Positions 28,116 through 38,359 of a stretch of 64,000 nt of DNA are shown here, one piece after another (the stretch's first letter is position 1; every line of letters begins with the position of its first letter). The stretch spans positions 62,001-126,000 of the forward strand of contig NZ_WWCP01000002.1 of NCBI RefSeq assembly GCF_009857505.1, read 5' to 3'. The position numbers and the translations under genes are program-made. Below the pieces are notes generated by a model. It searched no databases and had not been told where the DNA came from. It worked only from the letters and a program-made list of their open reading frames with translations. The DNA is from Duganella lactea (GTDB taxonomy: Bacteria > Pseudomonadota > Gammaproteobacteria > Burkholderiales > Burkholderiaceae_D).

Positions 28116-29278
28116 GGCACGGACGGTATCGATGTTGGACTCGCATTCAAAGGCAGCATCAGGCGAACCGTCATGCCGCAGGGGTTATTTTCTAATAATT
28201 CTACCTTGGCGGAAGGGCCGTATAAACTGCGCAAGCGCTCGCGCAGATTGCTCAGCCCCACGCCGCCGCCAGGCTTGCGCGGCGCGTTCTCGTTCAGGCC
28301 AGCGCCGGTGTCGCTGATGCGCACCGCCACATGCTCGCCTTCGATGCGGGCGCTGACGACGATCTCACCTCCTTCCACCTTCGGTTCAAGGCCATGTGCG
28401 ATGGCGTTTTCCACCACCGGCTGGAGCAGCATCGGCGCAATGCGAAAATGGCGCAACTCATCCGGCACGTCGATGCGATAGCGCAGGCGCTCGCCCATGC
28501 GCACCGCCAGCACGTCCAGATAAGCGGCGATCAGTGTCGACTCCGAGGCGAGCGTCACTTCGTCGCTGCGGCTCGCCGCCAGGCTGGCGCGCAGATAATC
28601 GATGAAGCGCTCCAGCATGTTCTGCGCCCTGGCCGGCTGTGGGCCGATCAGACTGACCACATTGGCCAGCGTGTTATACAGGAAGTGCGGCTCGATCTGC
28701 GCCTGCAAGGCCCGCAGCCGCGCCTCGGCCAACATGCGCGCGCTGGCGGCGGCGAACTCCTTCTGCTGTGCTTCGGCCACGGCCAGCGCGGCGCGCCGCT
28801 CTGCGGCTTTGCGCACCAGGTACATCAGGAACGCCACGATGGCCGCAACAATCAGTGCCTGCATCAGTATTCCCGGATGCTTAAGCACCTTGATCGGATC
28901 AACGCCCTTCCAGATCAGGTTACCCACGCTGATGCCAAACAGCACACTGATGCTCATCAACGTCATGCTGAACAGGAGACGCGGCAGCCCGCGCGCGCGG
29001 CTCGGCCAACCGCTCAGCAAGTGGTTCGCGACGACCAAGCCACCGTGGATCATGGCGCCGATCAGCAAGGACATGATCAATATCGGCCATAGATGTTCAG
29101 TCACCGGGAGGCTCTCTGGTCCGAACAGCATCGACATGCCGGTGAACGGCAGCGCCATGAGGCAGCTCCAGATCACGGTGTACAGGATGTCGTGCGGCCA
29201 CGCTTGCGGCCAGCGGCGGAAAAACGGGATCAGTTCCAGCGGGTGCGCCCGCTGAGGCGCGCAATTTTGTTCAGTCAT
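28112..29278 (-). CDS. LytS/AlgZ-like membrane histidine kinase
   Basis: 388-residue kinase of the His_kinase (PF06580) class that pairs with LytTR regulators. The N-terminal half has about four transmembrane helices (roughly residues 28-50, 60-80, 98-120, 138-155). A coiled stretch leads to the H box LRALQAQIEPHFLYNTLANV (His near residue 198), then HATPase_c with QPVVENAIAHGLEP (N box), ISDTGAGLNE and GGGVGLSNLRERL. Its ATG overlaps the carotenoid-oxygenase stop by 4 bases and its own stop overlaps the probable start of the response regulator, so all four genes 31162-27330 look like one unit. No separate ligand domain is visible; the membrane part may be the sensor. Confidence 0.92.
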   Translation of the reverse strand: MTEQNCAPQRAHPLELIPFFRRWPQAWPHDILYTVIWSCLMALPFTGMSMLFGPESLPVTEHLWPILIMSLLIGAMIHGGLVVANHLLSGWPSRARGLPRLLFSMTLMSISVLFGISVGNLIWKGVDPIKVLKHPGILMQALIVAAIVAFLMYLVRKAAERRAALAVAEAQQKEFAAASARMLAEARLRALQAQIEPHFLYNTLANVVSLIGPQPARAQNMLERFIDYLRASLAASRSDEVTLASESTLIAAYLDVLAVRMGERLRYRIDVPDELRHFRIAPMLLQPVVENAIAHGLEPKVEGGEIVVSARIEGEHVAVRISDTGAGLNENAPRKPGGGVGLSNLRERLRSLYGPSAKVELLENNPCGMTVRLMLPLNASPTSIPSVP

Positions 29279-30744
29279 GCTTGAAAGTTACCATGAAAGC
29301 AAACCGGCGCGCGATAAGGCAGCCGCGCCAACGCCAATGGGCCGGCCTTGATGTTGTGCGCATCAAACACCGTCAGCACGCTCTGAGCGCGGCGCGTGTC
29401 TTGCGCCACGCCGACCACATAGCCATCGGTCTCCGAACGCGCGCCGCGACGCGGCACCAGCACATGCTCCTCGACCTGCCAGCCGGTGCCGAAGGCGTAG
29501 CCATCGACCTTGCCGGTGTCGGTGTCGATCAGATTCACGCTATCGAGTATCAGTTCGCGTCCGCTGGCGCCCAGCACCAGCAGCTTGCGATGGCGCGCCG
29601 AGACCACCTGCGGCATCACGCGCGGGAATTCGCTCACGCCGAACAACCGCGCTTCACGCGCCACGCCACTGGCGTAATCGAGCGTGATCTGCACCGTGCT
29701 GGCGGGATTATCGGCCACCATGCGGGCGGCGCCGCGCATTGGCAAGCCGACTTTGCGCAAGGCGTCGCCTTCATGCAGGACCGCGTCCAGCCGCGTGCAG
29801 GCGCCGTCCTCGTAGGCATTCCCCAGATGAAAAACCGAACGCGCCGGCAATTCAAAGACCTGGCGCAGCGCCAGCGTGTCCTTGGAAATCACCACCGCGC
29901 GCAGCGGACGACGATCCCCCGCCCAGTGCAGGCGATCCGCGAAACTGGTGTCCGGTTCCGAGCCCAGATCATACGGCGAGACCAGGAAAATCAGATGACG
30001 GCCGCTGACCACAAAGTCGTGGACCATATTCAATTGCGGCACGGGCAGCCCGGCGGTGCGCGTGACCTCGCCCTGTGCGTTGAGGCGGTAGATGATCAAC
30101 TGGTTCGCACCCGGCGCGCTGCCGAAGTTCCACAGGCCGCCATCCGGGTCCATCTTGGGATGGGCCGAAAACGGCATCGCCTTCAGGTCCTTGCGCCAGG
30201 TCTTGATGCCTCGGATGGCCAGGGTGTCCGGGTCCAACTCGGTGGCCGAGCCGCCTTCCCACAGCGCATAAACGCGGCCATCCAGCGGCAGCAGGTTGGT
30301 GTTCGCGACATTGATCGCGTCATTATTCTTGACGCCCTTGCGGTCTATATAAGTGCCAAAGGCTGGATACAGAAATTTTCCGGCATTGCTCTCTTCAATA
30401 AACTTTTGCGTGACGACGAAGCGGCCGATGTGGCTTACCTTGCCGTCGCGGATCTGCCAGCGCTGCGCAAAGCCGTCGCCATCGAACCAGTGGTGATAAC
30501 GTTCGCCCCCCAGTTCAAAGCGTCCCGGCCCGTTGCGGTAAAAAACGCCATTCAGGTCCTTGGGCAGATGGCCCAGCACGGTGGCCTCGCCGGCCACGTC
30601 GCCGGTATGATCGGCATACGTCAGCAGACGCGCGTTGCACTCCAGCGCGGCGTGAAAACTCTGGTAAGTCAGGTTGTCGGCCAGCGCGGAGGTGGACGCG
30701 AGGCCCAGTGCCGCAACGCTCAGGAATTGACGGCGATTGCTCAT
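29275..30744 (-). CDS. Carotenoid cleavage oxygenase family protein with Tat signal
   Basis: Non-heme iron dioxygenase of the RPE65/CCD family, 489 residues, expected to cleave carotenoids, apocarotenoids or phenylpropanoids such as stilbenes. The N-terminus SNRRQFLSVAALGLAST is a twin-arginine signal, so the folded enzyme is exported. Family marks are FYRNGPGRFELGGERYHHWFDGDG, and the four probable iron histidines in SAHPKMDP, MVHDF, VFHLGNAYE and CFHGNF. ATG 30744 is chosen for the Tat signal; the frame runs to 30861. It lies 10 bases after the DUF2141 gene and overlaps the kinase by 4 bases. Substrate unknown; no carotenoid synthesis genes are in the window. Confidence 0.9.
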   Translation of the reverse strand: MSNRRQFLSVAALGLASTSALADNLTYQSFHAALECNARLLTYADHTGDVAGEATVLGHLPKDLNGVFYRNGPGRFELGGERYHHWFDGDGFAQRWQIRDGKVSHIGRFVVTQKFIEESNAGKFLYPAFGTYIDRKGVKNNDAINVANTNLLPLDGRVYALWEGGSATELDPDTLAIRGIKTWRKDLKAMPFSAHPKMDPDGGLWNFGSAPGANQLIIYRLNAQGEVTRTAGLPVPQLNMVHDFVVSGRHLIFLVSPYDLGSEPDTSFADRLHWAGDRRPLRAVVISKDTLALRQVFELPARSVFHLGNAYEDGACTRLDAVLHEGDALRKVGLPMRGAARMVADNPASTVQITLDYASGVAREARLFGVSEFPRVMPQVVSARHRKLLVLGASGRELILDSVNLIDTDTGKVDGYAFGTGWQVEEHVLVPRRGARSETDGYVVGVAQDTRRAQSVLTVFDAHNIKAGPLALARLPYRAPVCFHGNFQA

Positions 30745-30754
30745 GACGGTCACC

Positions 30755-31162
30755 TCAGCGCAGGTTGACGGTGGCGGTGGCGCCGGCTTCCGGCAGCACG
30801 ATGCGCGCGTCCTCGTAGCGCGGCGCACCACGCTTGCCCATGGCGTTATTGCTGAAACCATAGTCCTCGGTGGGAATGCCCATCATATTGAGGTCCATTT
30901 TGCCGTTGTTGTTGGCATCGTGGTAGACCGCGAAAGCATAGTCACCGGCCGGCAAGTCAGACACCTTCAGCTCCACCGTGCCCTGGCGCGCCGGCGCGGC
31001 GGTGGCGCCCACCGGCTTGGCGAGGAAGGTCTCGGCCGAGTTGTAGATAGCCACCTTGACGTCGCCATCCACGCTGGCCACACCGTCAACACGGATAGTC
31101 AGGTCGGCGGCGTGGGATGGCAAGGCGGCGGCAAACAGCAAGGCGATGATCAAACGGTACAT
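30755..31162 (-). CDS. DUF2141 exported protein
   Basis: 135 residues with a signal peptide (YRLIIALLFAAALPSHA) and the DUF2141 beta-sandwich pattern: LTIRVDGVASVDGDVKVAIY, VELKVSDLPAGDYAFAVYHD and NNNGKMDLNMMGIPTEDYGF, which resembles a calcium-loop-like turn. DUF2141 genes often sit beside carotenoid or isoprenoid genes; here it heads the unit DUF2141 - carotenoid oxygenase - LytS - LytTR. Function unknown; probably a periplasmic partner or carrier for the oxygenase or its product (inference). Confidence 0.86.
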   Translation of the reverse strand: MYRLIIALLFAAALPSHAADLTIRVDGVASVDGDVKVAIYNSAETFLAKPVGATAAPARQGTVELKVSDLPAGDYAFAVYHDANNNGKMDLNMMGIPTEDYGFSNNAMGKRGAPRYEDARIVLPEAGATATVNLR

Positions 31163-31238
31163 GGTGTGCTCCTGGGTGGATGAAAGTGTGATGCCACTTT
31201 ATCCAGGCGCCAGGGCCGCCGGGCCGCCGTGCGACCAA

Positions 31239-32948
<1,710 letters not shown>

Positions 32949-33065
32949 GGTTAACTCGCTGTGAACAGAATGAGAAAATATAACCCGTCAGGGCGCCGAA
33001 TGCCAAACCAATATGACAATATTTACGTTATAGTGGTTCATCGTTGACAACCACAGATTACCGCC

Positions 33066-36000
33066 ATGCGCGCGTTTGTGCTGCTTACACTGTGCTACGC
33101 AATGACAGCCCACGCCAGTCTGATGCTGGCGTTCGCGCATACCAACGCGACGCCGGTCTGGCCGCCGTCGGGCATCGCCTTCGCCGCGCTGCTGGTGATG
33201 GGCTACCGCGCCTGGCCGGCGATCTTCGCCGGCGCCCTGATCGCCAACCTCACCACCTTCCATGCCAACGGCGTCACGCTGGACGGCAGCGCGATCATCG
33301 CGTCGCTGTGCATCGCCTTCGGCAACGTGCTGGAGGCACTGTCCGGTGTATGGCTGGTGCGGCGCTACTTCGACGTCAAGGGCCCCATCGGCCAGCAGCA
33401 GAACGTCTATAAATTCGCGGTGGTGGCGATGGCCATGTGCGCGGTCGGCGCCGGCATCGGCAGCACCACCATGGTGCTCAGCGGCTTGGCGCCGCAGGCG
33501 GCCCACGGCGTCATCGCGCTGACCTGGTGGATTGGCGACACCACGGGCGTGCTGCTGTTCGGGCCCGCCATCGTGGTCTGGTGCGTGCGGCGTCCGCCGC
33601 GCTGGAACTGGCGCGGCGGCCTGAGAATCGGCGCCGCGCTGGCAATGCTGGTGGCGCTGTCGTATCTGGTGTTCGGCCGCCGCTACACGTCCGACGATGG
33701 CCTCGGATGGCTGCCCTACCTGTTTGTGCTGGCCATCGCCTGGTCTTCCCACCGTTATGGTTTGCGCGGCGCCAGCACGGTATGCATCATCACCGCCGGC
33801 GCGGCGGTGATGGGCACCATCAATGGACGCGGGCCGTTTGCGGTCGGCACGCTGAACGATGCGCTGATCGCGCTGGCCAGCTTCATCATGCTGTGCAGCC
33901 TGATCGCCATGGTGCTGAGCGCCGACGCCAGTGAGCGCAAGCGTGCCGGTGACGACGCGGTCAACTACAGCGCGGCGCAGTGGGCCACGCTGCTGATCGG
34001 CGTCGGCCTGACGGTGGCGGTGTGGCATCTGCTGGCGGCCAGCACCGAACGCCGCGCGCAAGAGCAGTTCGCGGCCGAATGCGAAGACATCGCCATGCGC
34101 ATCGCGCGCCGCATGACGCTCTACGAATCGGGCCTGCGGGGCGCGCAGGCGCTGTTCAAGGCGCAGGAAAATCCCACCCGCGACCAATGGCGCGACTTTG
34201 CCGAGGCCATGGATCTGCCGCACAACTTCCCCGGCGTGATGGCCTTGGGCTACGCCACAGTGCTGCGTCCCGAGCAGCGCGCGGCCGCCGAGAAAGAGAT
34301 CCGCTACCAGGGCTACGAGGACTTTCACATCTGGAGCAATCACCAGGGCGACGATCCGGGGATGTCGGCGGTGGTGATGTACATCGAACCATTCTCCGGC
34401 CGCAATCTGCGCGCCTTCGGCTATGACATGATGTCGGAGCCCACGCGCCGCGTGGCGCTGACGCAGGCGGCGATCAGCGGTACGCCAACGGTCAGCGCCA
34501 AGGTGGTGCTGGTGCAGGACGAACTAAGCGCCACCCTGCCTGGCTTCCTGATGTACTTCCCGGTGTACCGCAAGCAAGCGCATCTCGCGGCGGAGGCCAC
34601 GCCGGAGCAGCGCATCGCGGCGCTGCAGGGCTTCGCCTACAGCCCGATACGCGCCGACGAATTAATGCGCGATCTGCTCGGCCCCGTCGATCGCACGGTG
34701 CGGATGGAGATCTTCGACGGCAAGGCCACCACGCCGGCGGCGCTGCTGTTTGCCAGCGAACCAACGCAGGCCGATCCGCGGCAATATCCCAACCCTTACC
34801 AACGCACCATGCCGCTGCCGCTGATGCATCATCAGTGGACGCTGCGTTTCGCCTCGCAGCCAGCGTTTGAAGACGCGATCGACCGGCAGAAATCGCACAT
34901 CGTGCTGCTGGCCGGTGTGATTATCAGCCTGCTGTTCTTCGGCGTGGTGCGCGCACTGACGGCGCGCCAGGCCTACGCCACCGCGCTGGCCAAACAGATG
35001 ACCGGCGCGCTGCGCAAGTCGGAAAGCTCGCTGATCGCCGCGCGCGACCAGGCGGAGGCGGCCAGCCACGCCAAGAGCGAGTTTGTCGCCAACATGAGTC
35101 ATGAAATCCGTACGCCGCTCAACGCGGTGCTGGGCATGGCGCATTTGCTGGGCAATACCGCGCTGTCCGCCGAGCAGCAGAAATATGTCGAGATGATCCG
35201 CTCGTCCGGCAACTCGCTGCTCAGCATCCTGAACGACGTGTTGGACTTTTCCAAAATCGAAGCCGGCCGCATGGAGCTGGCGCCGGCGCCCTTCCAGCTG
35301 ACCGCCATGCTGGAAGCGGTCGCCACCATCATGACCGTCAACGCCGGCGAAAAGGATCTGGAACTGGCGATCGGCGTCGAGCCGGGCGTGCCGCAGTCGC
35401 TGGTGGGCGACGGTCACCGCTTGCAGCAGGTGCTGGTCAACCTGGTGGGCAACGCCATCAAGTTCACTGAAAAAGGCGCGGTGTCGGTGCTGGTGGAACT
35501 GGCCGACGCGCCGGCCACGCTGCGCTTCACAGTGCGCGACAGCGGCATCGGCATCCCGGCCGATCGTGTGACGCAGCTGTTCGCGCCCTTCTCGCAGGCC
35601 GACGCCTCGATGACGCGCCGCTTCGGCGGCACCGGCCTTGGTCTGGCCATTTCGCGCCGCATCGCCGCGCTGATGGGCGGCGCCATCGACGTCCGCAGCA
35701 CACCGGGCGTCGGCAGTGAATTCATGCTCATGGTGCCGCTGCAAGTCGGCGCGGAAGCGGTGCACGAGCGTTTGGGAAGCGTGCAGCACTTGCTGGTGGT
35801 GGACGACGACGCCACCAGCGCCGACTACCTGTGCCGCAGCATCGCCGCGCGCGGCTGGACCTGCGACAGCGCCAGCACCGGCGAACAGGCACTGGCGCTG
35901 CTGCGCCGTGCGAACGCCCGCCATGACGCCGTGCTGGTGGACTGGGACATGCCAGGCATGTCCGGCCTGGCCACCATGCAGGCCATCCGCGCCGACGCCG

Positions 36001-36590
36001 CCATCGCCAAGGCGCCGGTGCTGCTGATGATCAGCGCATTCGGCCAGGGCAAGCTGCTGCACACCGACGGCGCGCAGGCCGCCGACGCCGTGCTGCTCAA
36101 ACCCGTCACCGTCACCCGCCTGGCCGAAGCGCTACAACAGGCGCACGCCCAAGACGCCACGCCGGCGGCTGACAGCGACGCCGGCCAGCGCCTTGACGGC
36201 GTGCGCATCCTGCTGGTCGAGGACAACCCGGTCAACCAGCTCGTCGCCAGCACCATGCTGGGCCACGCCGGCGCGCTGATCGAAACGGTGGACAACGGCC
36301 GCGCCGCCGTCGAGCATCTGCGCGGCGAAGCGCACCGCTACGATCTGGTGCTGATGGATGTACAGATGCCGGAGATGGACGGCTTCGAAGCCACCACCAT
36401 CATCCGCAACGAGCTGGGACTGCGTCTGCCGGTGCTGGCCATGACCGCCGGCGTCATGGCGTCCGAACGCGAACATTGCATCGCCTGCGGCATGAACGAC
36501 TTCATCGCCAAGCCAATCGACGTTGAAGAAATGCTGCGCGCCATCGCCCGCAACCTCCCGCCCCCACAGCGCGCCGCCACCATCGGTTAG
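33066..36590 (+). CDS. Hybrid histidine kinase: MASE1 - CHASE - HisKA - HATPase - REC - REC
   Basis: 1174-residue membrane kinase. An integral MASE1 sensor with about eight helices fills residues 1-285 ([51 protein letters not shown]). A periplasmic CHASE domain follows (about 330-600, [31 protein letters not shown]), then a helix (about 610-632), HisKA ([20 protein letters not shown], near 675-690), HATPase ([20 protein letters not shown]) and two receivers ([14 protein letters not shown] with acceptor [22 protein letters not shown] with acceptor LMDVQMPEM). Both receivers keep their phospho-acceptor Asp. CHASE domains bind small ligands such as cytokinin-like or peptide signals in some organisms; the ligand here is unknown. 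Confidence 0.93.
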   Translation: MRAFVLLTLCYAMTAHASLMLAFAHTNATPVWPPSGIAFAALLVMGYRAWPAIFAGALIANLTTFHANGVTLDGSAIIASLCIAFGNVLEALSGVWLVRRYFDVKGPIGQQQNVYKFAVVAMAMCAVGAGIGSTTMVLSGLAPQAAHGVIALTWWIGDTTGVLLFGPAIVVWCVRRPPRWNWRGGLRIGAALAMLVALSYLVFGRRYTSDDGLGWLPYLFVLAIAWSSHRYGLRGASTVCIITAGAAVMGTINGRGPFAVGTLNDALIALASFIMLCSLIAMVLSADASERKRAGDDAVNYSAAQWATLLIGVGLTVAVWHLLAASTERRAQEQFAAECEDIAMRIARRMTLYESGLRGAQALFKAQENPTRDQWRDFAEAMDLPHNFPGVMALGYATVLRPEQRAAAEKEIRYQGYEDFHIWSNHQGDDPGMSAVVMYIEPFSGRNLRAFGYDMMSEPTRRVALTQAAISGTPTVSAKVVLVQDELSATLPGFLMYFPVYRKQAHLAAEATPEQRIAALQGFAYSPIRADELMRDLLGPVDRTVRMEIFDGKATTPAALLFASEPTQADPRQYPNPYQRTMPLPLMHHQWTLRFASQPAFEDAIDRQKSHIVLLAGVIISLLFFGVVRALTARQAYATALAKQMTGALRKSESSLIAARDQAEAASHAKSEFVANMSHEIRTPLNAVLGMAHLLGNTALSAEQQKYVEMIRSSGNSLLSILNDVLDFSKIEAGRMELAPAPFQLTAMLEAVATIMTVNAGEKDLELAIGVEPGVPQSLVGDGHRLQQVLVNLVGNAIKFTEKGAVSVLVELADAPATLRFTVRDSGIGIPADRVTQLFAPFSQADASMTRRFGGTGLGLAISRRIAALMGGAIDVRSTPGVGSEFMLMVPLQVGAEAVHERLGSVQHLLVVDDDATSADYLCRSIAARGWTCDSASTGEQALALLRRANARHDAVLVDWDMPGMSGLATMQAIRADAAIAKAPVLLMISAFGQGKLLHTDGAQAADAVLLKPVTVTRLAEALQQAHAQDATPAADSDAGQRLDGVRILLVEDNPVNQLVASTMLGHAGALIETVDNGRAAVEHLRGEAHRYDLVLMDVQMPEMDGFEATTIIRNELGLRLPVLAMTAGVMASEREHCIACGMNDFIAKPIDVEEMLRAIARNLPPPQRAATIG

Positions 36591-36623
36591 GATTTTCGCC
36601 ACGTGTGCAAGCGGCCCGGATTT

Positions 36624-36647
36624 AATGTAGTATTCTATATATACCTT
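36624..36647. promoter_or_regulatory. AT-rich region with imperfect dyad before the DUF1971 gene
   Basis: AATGTA-N12-TACCTT flanks a TATATA-rich core 15 bases before the start codon. YeaR/DUF1971 genes elsewhere are NO-responsive through NsrR, but this dyad matches the NsrR consensus only weakly. Confidence 0.25.
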
Positions 36648-36661
36648 TTAGGACGAACGTC

Positions 36662-36943
36662 ATGAAAACCATTCCCGATAGCGCGGTCTTCTACAAAAGC
36701 ACCGCCGTTTTTACCCAGGACACGGTGCCCGCCGCGCTCCAACAAGGCCATACCACCGCCGGCGACGTATGGGCGCGCATCCGCGTCCTCGAAGGCAGCC
36801 TGCGATACCGCATCACCGATCCGTGCGTGCCACCGGAAGAGGTGCTGCTAACGCCCGATCATCCCGGCGTGGTGGAACCGCGTATCGAACATCAGGTCCA
36901 GGTGGTCGGGCCGGTGCGTTTTCAACTGGACTTCCACCGCTAA
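36662..36943 (+). CDS. DUF1971 (YeaR/TehB-like) protein
   Basis: 93-residue cupin-like protein. PDSAVFYKSTAVFTQDTVPA at the N-terminus, HTTAGDVWARIRVLEGSLRY in the middle and PGVVEPRIEHQV are the DUF1971 signature seen in E. coli YeaR and in the C-terminal part of some TehB proteins. YeaR is induced by nitrate and NO in enterobacteria, but its biochemical job is not established. The gene is monocistronic and its stop abuts the stop of the convergent MATE gene. Confidence 0.85.
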   Translation: MKTIPDSAVFYKSTAVFTQDTVPAALQQGHTTAGDVWARIRVLEGSLRYRITDPCVPPEEVLLTPDHPGVVEPRIEHQVQVVGPVRFQLDFHR

Positions 36944-38326
36944 CTAACCTTCGATCACCAGCGGATCGCGCAAGCGCTTGCGCGAGTTGCGCGCGTGCGG
37001 CACCCAGGCGTGGGTTTGCCAGCGGCGCCACATGATCAAGCCGCGTATCCATTCGTCGGCGGCGTAGGCGATCCACACGCCAGGCAGGCCCCAGCCCAGC
37101 ACCACGCCCAGCAACCAACTGCCGCCGGCCAGCACGAATAGCATCGAGAACGCGCCCGCCATCACCGGGAAGCGGGCGTCGCCGGCCGCGCGCAGGGCGT
37201 TGATCACCACCAGATTGAAGGTGCGGCCCGGTTCCAGCACCACCGTGATCCACAGCAGCGTGGCGCCGGCGGCCAGGATCTCCTGATCCTGCGTGAACCA
37301 GCCTAGCAGCCATCGACCCAGCAACGCCGCGCTGGCGGCGATCAGCACGCAAACCACCAGCCCACGCGCCAGCGCGCGCTTGACGACGCGATGCGCCTCG
37401 CGCAACTGACCGGCGCCGATCAGATAACCCACGACGATTTCCACCGCCAGCCCGGTGGCGATACTGAACATCATCACGCCGCCCATCAATTGCAGCACGT
37501 AGGCCTGCGTCGCCAGCGCCCTGGCGCCCAGTTCCGCCGCCGTCGCCACGCTGACCATGAAGGCCAGGCGCCAGGCGATGTTCTCCGCCGCTCCCGGCAG
37601 GCCGATATGCAGCACCGCCGCCAGCTCGCGCCGCGGCAGCCGCCACCAGTCCGCGCGCACCAGCGTGATGCCGAGGTGGATACGCCACATCAGCAAATGC
37701 AGCGCCAACCCGAGCATGCGGCTGACCGCCAGCGCCAGCGCGTAGCCCGGCAGCCCGAGCGCCGGCAGCGCCCCCCAGCCGTACATCAACGGCAGCGCAA
37801 GCAGCAGATGGCTGACGTGCATGATGACCAGCACCACCAGCGTGTCGCGCGTGCGCAGGTGTGCGCGCATCACACCGGCCATCGACGCGTTCCAGGCGTC
37901 GAACAGCATCGCCGGCCCGAGCGCGATCAGCAAGGGCGCGGCCAGCGGGAACACCTCGGCCGGCGTATTCAACAGATGCAGCAGGCCATGCGAGCCGGCC
38001 ATCGCAATCAGGCCGGTGGCGACGCCCAGCCAGGTGCTGGCGCCGACCACGGCGCGCGCCACCTTGTTGGCCGCCTCGCGCTGACCGCCGCCCAAGTTTT
38101 GCGTGACCACCACGCTGACGCCCGCACCGATGATGCGGAACAGGATGAACAGCGCCGCCGACACCTGGCTGGCGATGGCAAACGCGCCGCCCGCCTGGTC
38201 CGAGATGCGCGACGCCAGCGCGGTGCCGATAATGCTGGAGGCGATCGCCAGGCCCAGTTCCACCAACAGGGGCCAGGCGAGGTTGAACATCGGAGGCGTG
38301 CGGACAGTGGTTCTGGCAACGGGCAT
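36944..38326 (-). CDS. MATE family efflux transporter
   Basis: 460-residue inner-membrane multidrug/toxin exporter with about 12 hydrophobic spans in two similar halves. WPLLVELGLAIASSIIGTALAS opens the first half (about residue 18 on), with VVVTQNLGGGQREAANKVAR as the conserved cytoplasmic loop; the second half has LGLPGAAENIAWRLAFMVSV and IVVGYLIGAGQLREAHRVVKR. Family members use proton or sodium gradients; the drug is unknown. The ATG at 38326 follows a T run and has no ribosome binding site, so a start a few codons downstream (38290) is possible. Confidence 0.9.
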   Translation of the reverse strand: MPVARTTVRTPPMFNLAWPLLVELGLAIASSIIGTALASRISDQAGGAFAIASQVSAALFILFRIIGAGVSVVVTQNLGGGQREAANKVARAVVGASTWLGVATGLIAMAGSHGLLHLLNTPAEVFPLAAPLLIALGPAMLFDAWNASMAGVMRAHLRTRDTLVVLVIMHVSHLLLALPLMYGWGALPALGLPGYALALAVSRMLGLALHLLMWRIHLGITLVRADWWRLPRRELAAVLHIGLPGAAENIAWRLAFMVSVATAAELGARALATQAYVLQLMGGVMMFSIATGLAVEIVVGYLIGAGQLREAHRVVKRALARGLVVCVLIAASAALLGRWLLGWFTQDQEILAAGATLLWITVVLEPGRTFNLVVINALRAAGDARFPVMAGAFSMLFVLAGGSWLLGVVLGWGLPGVWIAYAADEWIRGLIMWRRWQTHAWVPHARNSRKRLRDPLVIEG

Positions 38327-38354
38327 AAAAAAAGGAGGGGTCCACTAAAGGACC
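38327..38354 (-). terminator. Probable intrinsic terminator after the propeller kinase
   Basis: On the minus strand GGTCC-TTTAGT-GGACC is followed within five bases by a run of seven T. It sits between the stop of the truncated propeller kinase (38360) and the MATE start (38326). The stem is short, so strength is uncertain. Confidence 0.5.
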
Positions 38355-38359
38355 GTATT

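Noticed and set aside
34662..36062. 466-codon open frame on - inside the MASE1-CHASE kinase
   Set aside because: Antisense to well-conserved HisKA, HATPase and receiver domains.
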